A stretch of DNA of 64,000 nt, from positions 62,001 to 126,000 of the forward strand of contig NZ_JIBU02000023.1 of the NCBI RefSeq assembly GCF_000633595.2, given 5' to 3'. The notes beneath the pieces were generated by a model. That model made no database searches, had not been told where the DNA came from, and saw only the letters and a list, made by a program, of their open reading frames with translations. This DNA comes from Clostridium drakei. GTDB lineage: Bacteria > Bacillota > Clostridia > Clostridiales > Clostridiaceae. Positions 38,748 through 47,511 of the stretch are shown one piece after another; the first letter of the stretch is position 1; each line of letters begins with the position of its first letter. A program made the position numbers and the translations under genes.

Positions 38748-40769
38748 ATGACTATACAAAAAAAATTACCATTGTTTTTAGCTATACTAGTAACAATTTC
38801 TTTGATTGTTACCAGTCTATTTGTTTATTTTTTCACTTCAAAGATGCTAAAAAATGAAGCTCTAAACAAAGTTTCAATTAATTGTAACTTAGGCACTGAC
38901 GATATCAATTCACTTATAATTTCTGAAAAAAAAGAAGTTGAACTGTTATCACAGCAAAAGGATATAGTAGATATATCTAAAATTAGAAAATCAAATTCAG
39001 ACGATTCTTTTTTTTCTACTTATATAAATCATAAGTCATTTACAATTTTAAAAAATAGAGCTAGCACATTAAAAGATCATGAACATTTATTTGTACTAGA
39101 TTTAAATGGTGAAATATTTGCTGATAGTAATACCTCATCACTAAAATTAGATTTAAAAAGCAGAAAATATTTTCAAGATGCGCTAAAAGGCAAAGCATCT
39201 ATAAGTGATACTATAATATCTAAAGCTAATGGAAAAAGTATTATTGTTTTCGTTTATCCTGTTAAAGACGATTTTGGAAACGTTATCGCCGTTATGGCAA
39301 ACTCAGTATATACAGATTATTTCACAAATAAACTCAAAAATATAAAAATAGGCAATACAGGATATGCATATTTAGTAGATAAATCTGGATTAATGTTATC
39401 TCATCCACTAAAAGAAAAAATAAATAAAAAAATAGAGAATTCTAAAATTCTACAAGTTGTATCAAGAATTAATAAAGGCGAAACAATTAAATTAGATACT
39501 GGATGCTACAATATCAATGGCATAACAGAAATTATGTCTTATAATGTGGTTCCAGAAGTAGATTGGGTATTTGCCGTAACACAAAGTGCCACTGAAGCAA
39601 ATTCAGCAGCAAATCTATTACTCAAAATTATATTGGCTGCCACTGCTGTATCCGCAATAATATCTATTTTTTTAGGCTATGTTGCCTCAAAAAAAATTAC
39701 TCTACCTATAAATGAATTAATGGGTTTAATGGATAAAGCAGCAAATGGTGATATAACTGTAATTTCACATTTTCATTCTAAAGATGAATTGGGAAATCTC
39801 AGTGCTAACTTTAATAAAATGATAAGTAATATAAAATCACTAATTATAGATATTGATGAAGCAATTTTAATTGTAATGAACGGTGCGGAGCTATTAACTA
39901 AAGCTTCAAAAGAAAATGTTGAATCAATTTCTCAAGTATCCTTTGAAATAGAAAATATAGCAAAAGGAGCTAACTATCAAGCAAAAGAAACTGATTGTAC
40001 TTACAATTTATTTGAAAAATTTGGTGAATTAATTGACACTGCTTCAATAATGAATTTAAAAATAAATGAATATTCTTCCTCCATAAAAGAATCCAATAGT
40101 AATGGCAAAGCCATTGTCAAAGATTTACAAGAAAAAAATAATGCTCAAAGCAAACTTAGTAATAACTTAACTTATGCAATTGAAAATTTAGATAAAAAAT
40201 CTTTGAATATTAAAGATATAACACATACTATATCTGATATAGCAGAACAAACAAATTTACTTTCACTTAATGCAGCAATCGAAGCTGCTAAATCTGGTAA
40301 ACAAGGAAATGGTTTTGCAGTTGTTGCAGATGAAATAAAAAAATTAGCAAATCAATCAAAAAGTGCAGCTGAAGAAATATCACTTATAATTGGAGAAATA
40401 CAAAACAAAATGCATTATTCTGTAAACACAGCTAAAAGTGTAGAACTTGCTATTGATAAACAAACAATTGCTGTATCAAATACTGAAAAAGCCTTTGATA
40501 CTATATCTGAAAAAATATGTAATATAGCAAGCAAAATTGACGAATCTAGTAAATTGTTTTCTGAACTTAAAAACAATAAAAATGTAATGCTTAATTCAGT
40601 TCAAAATATATCATCCATTTGTGAAAAAACAGCAGCTTCATCAGAAGAAGTGTCAGCTTCCACAGAACAACAAACTGCTTCCATGGAATCTATATCTGTA
40701 GAATCCGAAAATTTAAAAAATCAAATTATTAAATTAAAAGAAGCTTCTAAGTTGTTTAAAATACGCTAA
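38748..40769 (+). CDS. Methyl-accepting chemotaxis protein with dCache sensor
   Basis: The preferred start is the ATG at 38748, seven bases after AGAGG; an ATG at 38727 precedes the ribosome site. The resulting 673-residue receptor has a first helix (about 8-30), a double-Cache extracellular domain (about 35-285; [45 protein letters not shown]), a second helix (about 293-315), HAMP and a signalling domain with [32 protein letters not shown]. The dCache fold commonly binds amino acids or organic acids. The gene is divergent from crt and shares its regulatory gap, so its ligand might be the same substrate. Confidence 0.9.
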   Translation: MTIQKKLPLFLAILVTISLIVTSLFVYFFTSKMLKNEALNKVSINCNLGTDDINSLIISEKKEVELLSQQKDIVDISKIRKSNSDDSFFSTYINHKSFTILKNRASTLKDHEHLFVLDLNGEIFADSNTSSLKLDLKSRKYFQDALKGKASISDTIISKANGKSIIVFVYPVKDDFGNVIAVMANSVYTDYFTNKLKNIKIGNTGYAYLVDKSGLMLSHPLKEKINKKIENSKILQVVSRINKGETIKLDTGCYNINGITEIMSYNVVPEVDWVFAVTQSATEANSAANLLLKIILAATAVSAIISIFLGYVASKKITLPINELMGLMDKAANGDITVISHFHSKDELGNLSANFNKMISNIKSLIIDIDEAILIVMNGAELLTKASKENVESISQVSFEIENIAKGANYQAKETDCTYNLFEKFGELIDTASIMNLKINEYSSSIKESNSNGKAIVKDLQEKNNAQSKLSNNLTYAIENLDKKSLNIKDITHTISDIAEQTNLLSLNAAIEAAKSGKQGNGFAVVADEIKKLANQSKSAAEEISLIIGEIQNKMHYSVNTAKSVELAIDKQTIAVSNTEKAFDTISEKICNIASKIDESSKLFSELKNNKNVMLNSVQNISSICEKTAASSEEVSASTEQQTASMESISVESENLKNQIIKLKEASKLFKIR

Positions 40770-40816
40770 TATATAATAAAGTAATTTTTAGACTAATGAT
40801 AACGATTATATAAATT

Positions 40817-40883
40817 ATGGGACTGTCGCATTAAAAATAAATACAACATATTGTATTTAAATTTCTTAATGTGACAGTCCCAT
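40817..40883. terminator. Bidirectional terminator
   Basis: ATGGGACTGTCGCATTAA pairs with TTAATGTGACAGTCCCAT (one mismatch), with a further inner stem AATACAA..TTGTATT. It separates the convergent chemoreceptor and ahbB-like gene. Confidence 0.85.
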
Positions 40884-40889
40884 TACATT

Positions 40890-41348
40890 CTAAACATTGT
40901 TTATAACATCTAAAGACACTTTAACTTTAAATACCTTACTTGAAGGTAAATTTAATATGTCTTCAATTGAAGTTTTTTTCTTAATGTTCTCTATAATTTC
41001 AATAATTCTATGTTCTGATGGAGCAATAATAGTAAACCACATATTGTACTCATCATTCCTTATATAATTATGAGTTATTTCATCATAACTATTAACTATT
41101 TTTGCTGTATAGTCTATACTTTTTTCAGGAACCTTCATAGCACATAAAGTACTAAAGTAGCCTAAATTTTTCGAATCAAAAATTCCTCCAAGTCTTCTTA
41201 TATATCCTTGTGATTTTAGCTTTTCTATTCTACTTATAATTTCTTCTTCTGAAACACCTAACTTTTTACCTAATATTAAAAAAGGCCTATATTTTACTGG
41301 TAATCCTTCTTGTAACAAATTCAATAATCGTTTGTCTACGTTATCCAT
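40890..41348 (-). CDS. ahbB: Siroheme decarboxylase beta subunit (AhbB-like)
   Basis: From the ATG at 41348, behind AGAGGTGG, the protein has 152 residues. A frame open to 41411 includes a poor start and is disfavoured. It has the AsnC-type HTH (DKRLLNLLQEGLPVKYRPFLILGKKLG), the RRLGGIFDSKNLGYFS motif and THNYIRNDEYNMWFTI, diagnostic of AhbB/NirD-type subunits. With AhbA it decarboxylates siroheme. It is followed upstream by NirJ2 and NirJ1, forming most of the haem branch. Confidence 0.82.
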   Translation of the reverse strand: MDNVDKRLLNLLQEGLPVKYRPFLILGKKLGVSEEEIISRIEKLKSQGYIRRLGGIFDSKNLGYFSTLCAMKVPEKSIDYTAKIVNSYDEITHNYIRNDEYNMWFTIIAPSEHRIIEIIENIKKKTSIEDILNLPSSKVFKVKVSLDVINNV

Positions 41349-41431
41349 ATATCCACCTCTTGTAATTAGGCATCTGAAATAATTAGTCCAGATGCAACGA
41401 ATATTTTTCAAGATGCCCTAAATAAATTCAG

Positions 41432-42421
41432 CTATGATTTACTTAATATGCATGAATTTTCTCCCGACATATAGTCTCCATTATTATAATGTGCAGCTCT
41501 AGCTCTACATCCCCCACAACTTTCCTTATAGGAGCATTGTCCACAACTTCCTTTATAATCCAAAGATCTTAAATTTTTAAATATATTGCTCTCATTCCAA
41601 ATATCATTAAAAGCTTTTTCTTTCACATTACCCGCTGTTTCCATTAAATAAGCACAAGGTTGAACATTTCCCTTTGGACTCACTATGCAATAGCTTATAC
41701 CTGCCAAACATCCTCTTTTAAATCTAGTTTTAACTCCTAAACTTTCAGCAATTTTCACAAATTGAGGTGCACAGGTAGGTTTTAATTCAATATTTACTTC
41801 TTGCTGTTTTTTCATTATATTTTCCAACATTATCTTATATTCTTTATTATCTAATGCTTGTTCTTCTATTTCATTTCCTCTTCCTGTAGGTACTAAAAAG
41901 AAAATATGATGAGCTGATGCTCCTATTTTAACTGTAAAATCTGTAATATCTAATATTTCTTCCTTATTCCATTTCATAACTGTAGTGTGTACTTGAAATT
42001 TAAGTCCAGCTTCCTTACAATTTTTCATTCCTTGTACTGTATTCTTCCATGCATTCTCATGACTTCTAAATTTATTATGCTTTTCTTCATCTAAACTGTC
42101 CAAACTTATACCTACTGACCTTGCTCCCGATTTCTTTAATTTTTCAGCAATTTCTAAAGTAATTAAGGTTCCATTACTTCCCAAAACCGGTATCAACCCC
42201 AAATCTGAAGCATATTGTATAAGTTGAAAAATATCATTTCTCATTAAAGGTTCTCCACCAGAAAAAATCATCATTCTAAATCCTGCTTTTGCAATTTGTT
42301 CTATAAGTTTTTTACCTTGTTCTGTGGTCAATTCTTCCTTATATTCTTTTCCAGAGTCTCTATAGCAGTGACTACAATACATATTGCATTTATTCGTAGT
42401 ATTCCATGAAACAATCATCAT
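41432..42421 (-). CDS. Radical SAM protein NirJ2/AhbD-like
   Basis: The 329-residue protein has the radical SAM cluster motif CNMYCSHCYRD near residue 13, SGGEPLM and a C-terminal SPASM region (CGQCSYKESCGGCRARA). It resembles the clostridial NirJ2 type and AhbD, which converts Fe-coproporphyrin III to haem by radical decarboxylation of two propionates. The NirJ2 versus AhbD label cannot be settled by eye. It lies 83 bases from ahbB and 42 bases from the NirJ1-like gene, consistent with an operon. GGAGGTG precedes the ATG. Confidence 0.82.
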   Translation of the reverse strand: MMIVSWNTTNKCNMYCSHCYRDSGKEYKEELTTEQGKKLIEQIAKAGFRMMIFSGGEPLMRNDIFQLIQYASDLGLIPVLGSNGTLITLEIAEKLKKSGARSVGISLDSLDEEKHNKFRSHENAWKNTVQGMKNCKEAGLKFQVHTTVMKWNKEEILDITDFTVKIGASAHHIFFLVPTGRGNEIEEQALDNKEYKIMLENIMKKQQEVNIELKPTCAPQFVKIAESLGVKTRFKRGCLAGISYCIVSPKGNVQPCAYLMETAGNVKEKAFNDIWNESNIFKNLRSLDYKGSCGQCSYKESCGGCRARAAHYNNGDYMSGENSCILSKS

Positions 42422-42463
42422 GTCTAAGCACCTCCATTGTTTATAATATAAAAGAGTGAAATA

Positions 42464-43648
42464 TTAAATTAACCTTACTCCTTCTTCTACTCCTATTTCC
42501 TTATTTGTAAGATAGCATGCAGGGTCAGAGGCCCAAAAATCTCCAGTTACAGCTTCTGCACGACTTCTAAAATTTCCATTACACATGTTTAACCATTTAC
42601 AACTCTTGCAACGTCCTTTTAATAGAGATTTTCTGCTTCTCAAGCCATTTAAAATTGGATGATTGGCATTTTTCCAAACTTCACTAAACTTTTTATCTCT
42701 TACATTTCCAAAGGTATACTGCCAGGTAAATTGATCTGAATGAATATTTCCCTGGAAATCCACATTAGCAAAAGCCATTCCTGATCTATTTCCTCCATTA
42801 ATTTTTATCAAATTTAAAATTCTATCTGCTATTTCAGGATATTTTTCCTTGGCTCTCATATATAGATAAACTGCATCTGCATGATTATCTACTGTCAATA
42901 TTTCCACTTTGGTTCCGAATTCTAAAGCTTTTTTTATAATTAAATCCATAGCAGCTCTAGTTTCTTCTTTGCTAATATCATTTTTTATCATTCCAGTTCC
43001 TCTTCCTGAATAAACTAAATGATAAAAACAAACTCTTGGTATATTTTCTTCTTTTATCAATGTAAAAATGTCATTTAACTGATTATAATTATAATTATTT
43101 ATAGTAAACCTTAATCCAACTTTTTGGCCTATATCAATACAATTTCTAATTCCATTTAATGCACTATCAAAAGCACCTTTGGTCCTTCTAAACTCATCAT
43201 GCTTTATTCCAATACCATCTAAGCTTACTCCTACATATCCTACCTTTAATCTCTTCAAATCCTTACAAATATCCTTTTCCAAAAGTGTTCCATTAGTAGA
43301 CAAAGTACTTCTTATGTTATTTTTTTTCGTATAATCTAATATTTGAAATATATCCTTTCTAAGTAAAGGTTCACCACCAGAAAATAATATTACTGGGACT
43401 TTAAATTCTCCTAGATCTTCAATAAGATTTTGTGCTTCTTTAAGACTTAATTCTCCTTCATATTGTTTGTTATCTGATTCTGCATAGCAATGCATACATT
43501 TTAAATTGCAAGTTTTTGTACAATTCCAAACAACAACAGGTCCTCTACCAGGACTCACCCCAAACTTTTCTTCAGCTGCTCCTTTTACATAACGAATGCT
43601 ATCGCCAAAATTTTGTGAATTGCATAATAGCTTAGTTATACCAATCAT
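42464..43648 (-). CDS. Radical SAM protein NirJ1/AhbC-like
   Basis: The 394-residue protein has the radical SAM motif CNLKCMHCYAE near residue 47, SGGEPLLRKD and a SPASM region (CKSCKWLNMCNGNFRSRAEA). AhbC/NirJ-type enzymes remove the acetate side chains of didecarboxysiroheme to give Fe-coproporphyrin III. As the first gene of the ahbC-ahbD-ahbB-type operon it would follow AhbAB in the pathway. Its ATG has GAGAGG upstream. The order is reversed in transcription relative to the reaction sequence. Confidence 0.82.
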   Translation of the reverse strand: MIGITKLLCNSQNFGDSIRYVKGAAEEKFGVSPGRGPVVVWNCTKTCNLKCMHCYAESDNKQYEGELSLKEAQNLIEDLGEFKVPVILFSGGEPLLRKDIFQILDYTKKNNIRSTLSTNGTLLEKDICKDLKRLKVGYVGVSLDGIGIKHDEFRRTKGAFDSALNGIRNCIDIGQKVGLRFTINNYNYNQLNDIFTLIKEENIPRVCFYHLVYSGRGTGMIKNDISKEETRAAMDLIIKKALEFGTKVEILTVDNHADAVYLYMRAKEKYPEIADRILNLIKINGGNRSGMAFANVDFQGNIHSDQFTWQYTFGNVRDKKFSEVWKNANHPILNGLRSRKSLLKGRCKSCKWLNMCNGNFRSRAEAVTGDFWASDPACYLTNKEIGVEEGVRLI

Positions 43649-43826
43649 TTTTCATTACCTCTCTTTTTAGACTATACCATTTATTAATTTTCTCATTACC
43701 ATTACAATTTTTTCACAATCATCTATTTCTTTTAATTTTACCATTTTATCATGGAATAATATAGGCAAACTTCATACTACTAGTTAAAAATCAAAGCTTT
43801 GCCTTATGTACTTTAACCTGTAATTA

Positions 43827-43835
43827 TGGTATACT
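43827..43835 (+). promoter_or_regulatory. Extended -10 promoter of the HutP-type gene
   Basis: TGGTATACT is an extended -10 element (TG-N-TATACT) about 60 bases before the ATG. No good -35 box is seen. The rest of 43649-43897 is AT-rich and must also hold the divergent nirJ1-type promoter. Confidence 0.45.
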
Positions 43836-43897
43836 TCATATAAAAATTGGTAAATTGATTTTAAAATTTAAATATAAAATTAGGAGGATTGATATCT

Positions 43898-44317
43898 ATG
43901 GATCATAAAAGTACAATAGTAGCTAAAGCTTCTATAAAAATGGCTATATCATCAAGATCTAGCGAAGATAAGCTTGTGGAAGCTTTTAAAGAAAAAGGAA
44001 TACTTGTTACTGCAGTAGATATAGGTGGTGATTTTTCCCAATTTACTACCAAAATAATTGAAAGAGCTCTAGTAGCTTCTAAAAGAAGTGGTCTTATAAA
44101 AGACTGCCATGTACATGATGGTGCTGTAGCTGGTGCCACTAAGGAAGCTTTATGTGAACTTGCACCTAAAGCTAACGGATTAAATGTAGGAGGGAAAATA
44201 GGTATAGCAAGATCAGGTGAACATTTAAGTGTATGTATATTTTTGAGTATAGGATTACTACATTTAAATGAAGTTACTATAGGTCTTGCACATCGATCTA
44301 TACCAGATATATATTAA
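43898..44317 (+). CDS. HutP-family RNA-binding protein
   Basis: The ATG at 43898, ten bases after AGGAGG, gives 139 residues; a TTG at 43889 is too close to the site. The protein matches HutP in length and in the C-terminal GLAHRSIPDIY stretch with the conserved histidine-containing HR motif, plus VGGKIGIARSGEHLS and SIGLLHLNEVTIGLAHRSIP. Bacillus HutP binds UAG-containing mRNA with histidine and Mg2+ and prevents termination in the hut leader. No hut genes are near. It is upstream of an ABC operon with a long leader, so an antiterminator role there is possible but not shown. Confidence 0.85.
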   Translation: MDHKSTIVAKASIKMAISSRSSEDKLVEAFKEKGILVTAVDIGGDFSQFTTKIIERALVASKRSGLIKDCHVHDGAVAGATKEALCELAPKANGLNVGGKIGIARSGEHLSVCIFLSIGLLHLNEVTIGLAHRSIPDIY

Positions 44318-44395
44318 CTGATTTTTTGTTTTCAAAAACCATTATCATTGTATTTTTTAAAATTATTTTGAATATTCTAATTTCAAAATAACTTA

Positions 44396-44424
44396 TTGAC
44401 ATTTAAAAAGATTTAATATATGAT
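44396..44424 (+). promoter_or_regulatory. Promoter of the TrpXYZ-like ABC operon
   Basis: TTGACA (44396-44401) and TATGAT (44419-44424) are 17 bases apart. Transcription would start near 44431, about 195 nt before the first gene. Confidence 0.7.
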
Positions 44425-44454
44425 TATTTTTAATAATCGTCTTTATAATTATTT

Positions 44455-44600
44455 ACTAAGTTTTGTTACAAAATGTTTGTAACAAATTTAGTAATAAATT
44501 CATAGTATAAATAATATATTTTGTGGTATTTATTGTGGTATGGTAGTATTTTTGTTTAATAAAGCTATATTTAATTGTAAAATTAGCTTTTATTTTTATA
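44455..44600 (+). promoter_or_regulatory. Structured leader with terminator-like hairpin
   Basis: First, ACTAAGTTTTGTTACAAA (about 44455-44472) pairs with TTTGTAACAAATTTAGT (44476-44492). Second, AAAGCTA (44560-44566) pairs with TAGCTTT (44584-44590), followed by TATTTTTAT. The second hairpin resembles an intrinsic terminator ahead of the ribosome site, suggesting attenuation. No T-box motif or known riboswitch consensus was found. Confidence 0.45.
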
Positions 44601-44626
44601 ACTTAATATTTTAGGAGGATGGTAGT

Positions 44627-45634
44627 ATGGTAGCAAAAAAATTATTGTGTGCAACTTGCGCACTATTTCTAGGTGTCTCTGTTTTTACAGGGTGCTCTTC
44701 AAACAATAGTAAAAGTGAAAACAAATCTAATAAGATGGTAAACATTGGTATAAGTCAACTTGTAGAACATCCAGCTTTGGATTCAACTCGTAAGGGCTTT
44801 ATAGATGCTCTTAGTTCTAAAGGTTATAAGGATGGAGATAAAATCAAAATTGATTTTCAAAATGCTCAAGGTGATATACCAACAGCTCAAACCATTGCAA
44901 GTAATTTCGTTTCAAACAAAAAAGATTTAATATTAGCAATAGCAACACCTGCAGCACAAGCAGCTTATAACAGTACAAAGGATATTCCTATACTTATAAC
45001 TGCTGTAACTGATCCTGTGAATTCTGGACTTGTAAAGTCTATGGATAAGCCTGGCACAAATGTCACAGGAACCAGTGATGCATCGCCTATTGATAAACAA
45101 TTTGAATTAATAAAAAAATTAGTACCTAATTGTAAAAAGATAGGTATATTATATAACACTAGTGAAGCAAATTCTGAATTTCAAGTAAAAGCAGCGAAGG
45201 AACAAGCATCAAAAATGAATTTAGAGATAGTTGCTGTGGGTATTACTAGCTCTAATGATATATCTCAAGCTTTAAATTCTTTACTCTCTAAAGTTGATGT
45301 TTTATATACACCAACAGATAATTTAGTGGCATCATCAATGTCTATTATTAGTTCAAAATGTATTGAAAAAAAGATACCTTTAATAGGTTCTGAAAAAGCT
45401 CATGTAGAAGCTGGTGCTCTTGCCACTGAAGGTATAGATTTCTACAAACTTGGTTTCCAAACAGGACTCATGGCAGTTGACATTATTAATGGAAAAAAAC
45501 CTGCTGATATGCCTGTACAAACTTTAAAGGAAACAAAACTCACAATAAATGAAAATACAGCTCAAAAACTTGGTATCACTATTCCAGAAGATTTAAAATC
45601 AAAGGCAGAACTGGTTAAAGGTGGTGCTAAGTAA
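44627..45634 (+). CDS. TrpX-like ABC transporter substrate-binding lipoprotein
   Basis: The 335-residue protein has a lipoprotein signal with lipobox VFTGCSS (Cys near residue 23) and a Ser/Asn-rich linker, then a type I binding fold with the family stretch IGISQLVEHPALDSTRKGF and ILITAVTDPVNSGLV. It belongs to the TrpX/YtlA-like family of putative tryptophan or aromatic amino-acid importers. Its start ATG follows AGGAGG. The stop overlaps the permease start. The ligand is unproven and could be another amino acid or purine-like compound. Confidence 0.85.
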   Translation: MVAKKLLCATCALFLGVSVFTGCSSNNSKSENKSNKMVNIGISQLVEHPALDSTRKGFIDALSSKGYKDGDKIKIDFQNAQGDIPTAQTIASNFVSNKKDLILAIATPAAQAAYNSTKDIPILITAVTDPVNSGLVKSMDKPGTNVTGTSDASPIDKQFELIKKLVPNCKKIGILYNTSEANSEFQVKAAKEQASKMNLEIVAVGITSSNDISQALNSLLSKVDVLYTPTDNLVASSMSIISSKCIEKKIPLIGSEKAHVEAGALATEGIDFYKLGFQTGLMAVDIINGKKPADMPVQTLKETKLTINENTAQKLGITIPEDLKSKAELVKGGAK

Positions 45635-46548
45635 TGGATGGGTTCATTATAAACATATTGGAACAAGGTTTTATATTTTCAATAATGGCTATTGGAGTTT
45701 ATATAACTTATAAAATATTGGATTTTCCAGATCTATCAGTGGATGGAACCTTTGCTTTAGGGGCGGCAGTTACTGCCTCTTCCCTACTAAAAGGTATAAA
45801 TCCTTTTACATCATTAATTTTAGCTTTTATAGTAGGTTGTCTAGCTGGAGGGGTTACGGGAATACTTCATGTTAAACTTAAAATAACTAACCTACTTTCA
45901 GGTATTTTAGTGATGATAGGTCTTTATTCTATAAATTTAAGAATAATGGGTAAAGCAAATATTCCATTATTCTCACAAAACACTATCTTTTCCAGCAGAA
46001 TTTCTCCAGTAATTATAATTTTTATATTTGCTATTTTAACTAAAGTTGCATTGGATTTATTTTTAAAAACTAAACTTGGTTTTGTATTAAAGGCCACAGG
46101 AGATAACCCTCAAATGGTAACTTCTTTAGGTATCGATATAGGAACTATTAAAATAATAGGTCTTATGCTTTCAAATGGTTTGGTTGCAATATCAGGTTCT
46201 ATGATGGCTCAATATCAGAGATTTTCTGATGTAGGTATGGGTACTGGAATTATAGTAATGGGTTTGGCTTCAGTTATACTTGGCGAATCTGTTTTTAAAA
46301 AAGCTCACTTTTTACTTCCAACAACCACTGCAATTTTAGGATCAATATTATACAAGGCTAGTTTATCTCTTGCTTTAAAATTAGGCTTACCTCCAACAGA
46401 TTTAAAGCTTATAACCTGCATAATTGTTGTTATCGCTTTATCTTTAAATGGCAAAAAATTAAATTTAGGTTTTAAAGCTTTAAAAATTTTTACTCCAGGA
46501 GGTGTAAAAATTGCTTCAAATAAAAAATCTGCAAAAAGTTTTCAATAA
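45634..46548 (+). CDS. TrpY-like ABC transporter permease
   Basis: The 304-residue protein has eight to nine hydrophobic segments with the BPD_transp_2-type motifs FPDLSVDGTFALGA and MVTSLGIDIGTIKIIGLMLSNGLVAISGSMMAQ. It overlaps the lipoprotein stop and the ATPase start (46511-46548), so all three genes are translationally coupled. It is the inner-membrane channel of the importer. Confidence 0.88.
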   Translation: MDGFIINILEQGFIFSIMAIGVYITYKILDFPDLSVDGTFALGAAVTASSLLKGINPFTSLILAFIVGCLAGGVTGILHVKLKITNLLSGILVMIGLYSINLRIMGKANIPLFSQNTIFSSRISPVIIIFIFAILTKVALDLFLKTKLGFVLKATGDNPQMVTSLGIDIGTIKIIGLMLSNGLVAISGSMMAQYQRFSDVGMGTGIIVMGLASVILGESVFKKAHFLLPTTTAILGSILYKASLSLALKLGLPPTDLKLITCIIVVIALSLNGKKLNLGFKALKIFTPGGVKIASNKKSAKSFQ

Positions 46549-47305
46549 AGATACAGTAAATGAAAAAACAGTATTTAAAAATTTAAACTTCCACATAAAT
46601 AAGGGAGATTTTATCACTATTGTAGGAAGCAACGGAGCTGGTAAATCCTCACTTTTGAATTTAATATCTGGTTCATTGCTGCCAGATAGTGGTTCTATTA
46701 ATTTAAATGGAATGGATATTTCCAGACTTCCTGAGCATAAAAGGACAAAATTTATTGGTAGAGTATTTCAAAATCCTGCTTTAGGTACTTCTCCCTCTAT
46801 GACCATATTAGAAAATTTGTCTATGGCTTATAATAAAGGTAAAAAATTTGGTCTAAGCTCTGGTGTTTCTAAGAAAAATATAAGTTTTTTTAAAGAGATA
46901 TTATCTAATCTTTCTTTAGGACTTGAAAATAATATAAATACAAAGGTTGGTTTATTATCTGGTGGTCAAAGGCAGGCTTTATCTTTGCTTATATCCAACA
47001 TATCGAATCCTGATTTATTATTATTAGATGAGCATACTGCAGCCTTAGATCCAAAAACCTCGGAAACTATAATAGAATTAACTAAAAAAACTATAGCTGA
47101 AAAAAATATAACTACCCTTATGATAACACATAATTTAAATCACGCTATAGATATAGGAAATAGACTAATAATGCTTCACGGCGGAGAAATAATCTTAGAT
47201 ATAAGTGGTGAAGAAAAGAAATCTCTAACTATAACTAAACTTTTAGATTTGTTCAACAATAAAAAGTGTGAAGATTTTATAAGTGACGAATTAGCTCTTT
47301 CTTAA
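46511..47305 (+). CDS. TrpZ-like ABC transporter ATP-binding protein
   Basis: The TTG start at 46511 is supported by AGGAGGTG six bases upstream within the permease gene. The 264-residue ATPase has Walker A GSNGAGKSSL, Q-loop VFQNP, signature LSGGQRQAL, Walker B LLLLDEHTAALD and switch His TMITHN. The Walker B aspartate-glutamate pair is intact. It energises the TrpXY-like importer. The operon ends at a strong terminator. Confidence 0.9.
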   Translation: MLQIKNLQKVFNKDTVNEKTVFKNLNFHINKGDFITIVGSNGAGKSSLLNLISGSLLPDSGSINLNGMDISRLPEHKRTKFIGRVFQNPALGTSPSMTILENLSMAYNKGKKFGLSSGVSKKNISFFKEILSNLSLGLENNINTKVGLLSGGQRQALSLLISNISNPDLLLLDEHTAALDPKTSETIIELTKKTIAEKNITTLMITHNLNHAIDIGNRLIMLHGGEIILDISGEEKKSLTITKLLDLFNNKKCEDFISDELALS

Positions 47306-47330
47306 AACTTTTAAGGTCTACAAATCAATT

Positions 47331-47385
47331 AAAGAGTCTTCTGTTATTAAGTAGCATAAGACTCTTTAGCTTTAATATTTTTTAT
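47331..47385 (+). terminator. Terminator of the ABC operon
   Basis: AAAGAGTCTT (47331-47340) pairs with AAGACTCTTT (47358-47367), extended by ATT/AAT. T-rich sequence follows. Confidence 0.8.
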
Positions 47386-47485
47386 ATCTTTAATTAGTTA
47401 TAACAATAACTTTATCAGCTATATTACAAAGTTTTATTAATATAGAAATCATAAGTTATTATCATAAATTCATCTCCTATTTACA

Positions 47486-47511
47486 AAATAAAAAGACCCT
47501 TGATAGGATCT
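47486..47511 (-). terminator. Terminator of the tail-like gene cluster
   Basis: On the minus strand AGATCC (47511-47506), loop TATCAA, GGGTCT (47499-47494) and TTTTTATTTT follow. The stem overlaps the stop codon of the last adhesin, so the cluster ends exactly here. The stretch 47386-47485 has no gene. Confidence 0.75.

Noticed and set aside
40890-41348. A global Lrp-type transcription regulator
   Set aside because: The RRLGGIF and NMWFTI motifs and the adjacent NirJ-type genes favour the siroheme decarboxylase subunit.
44430-44626. A T-box leader before the TrpXYZ-like operon
   Set aside because: No AG-bulge/T-box GGTGGNACCGCG sequence is present; only repeated GTGGTA fragments by chance.
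47386-47485. An attachment site at the left edge of the tail cluster
   Set aside because: No direct repeat partner can be identified because the other end lies outside the window and no tRNA gene is present.
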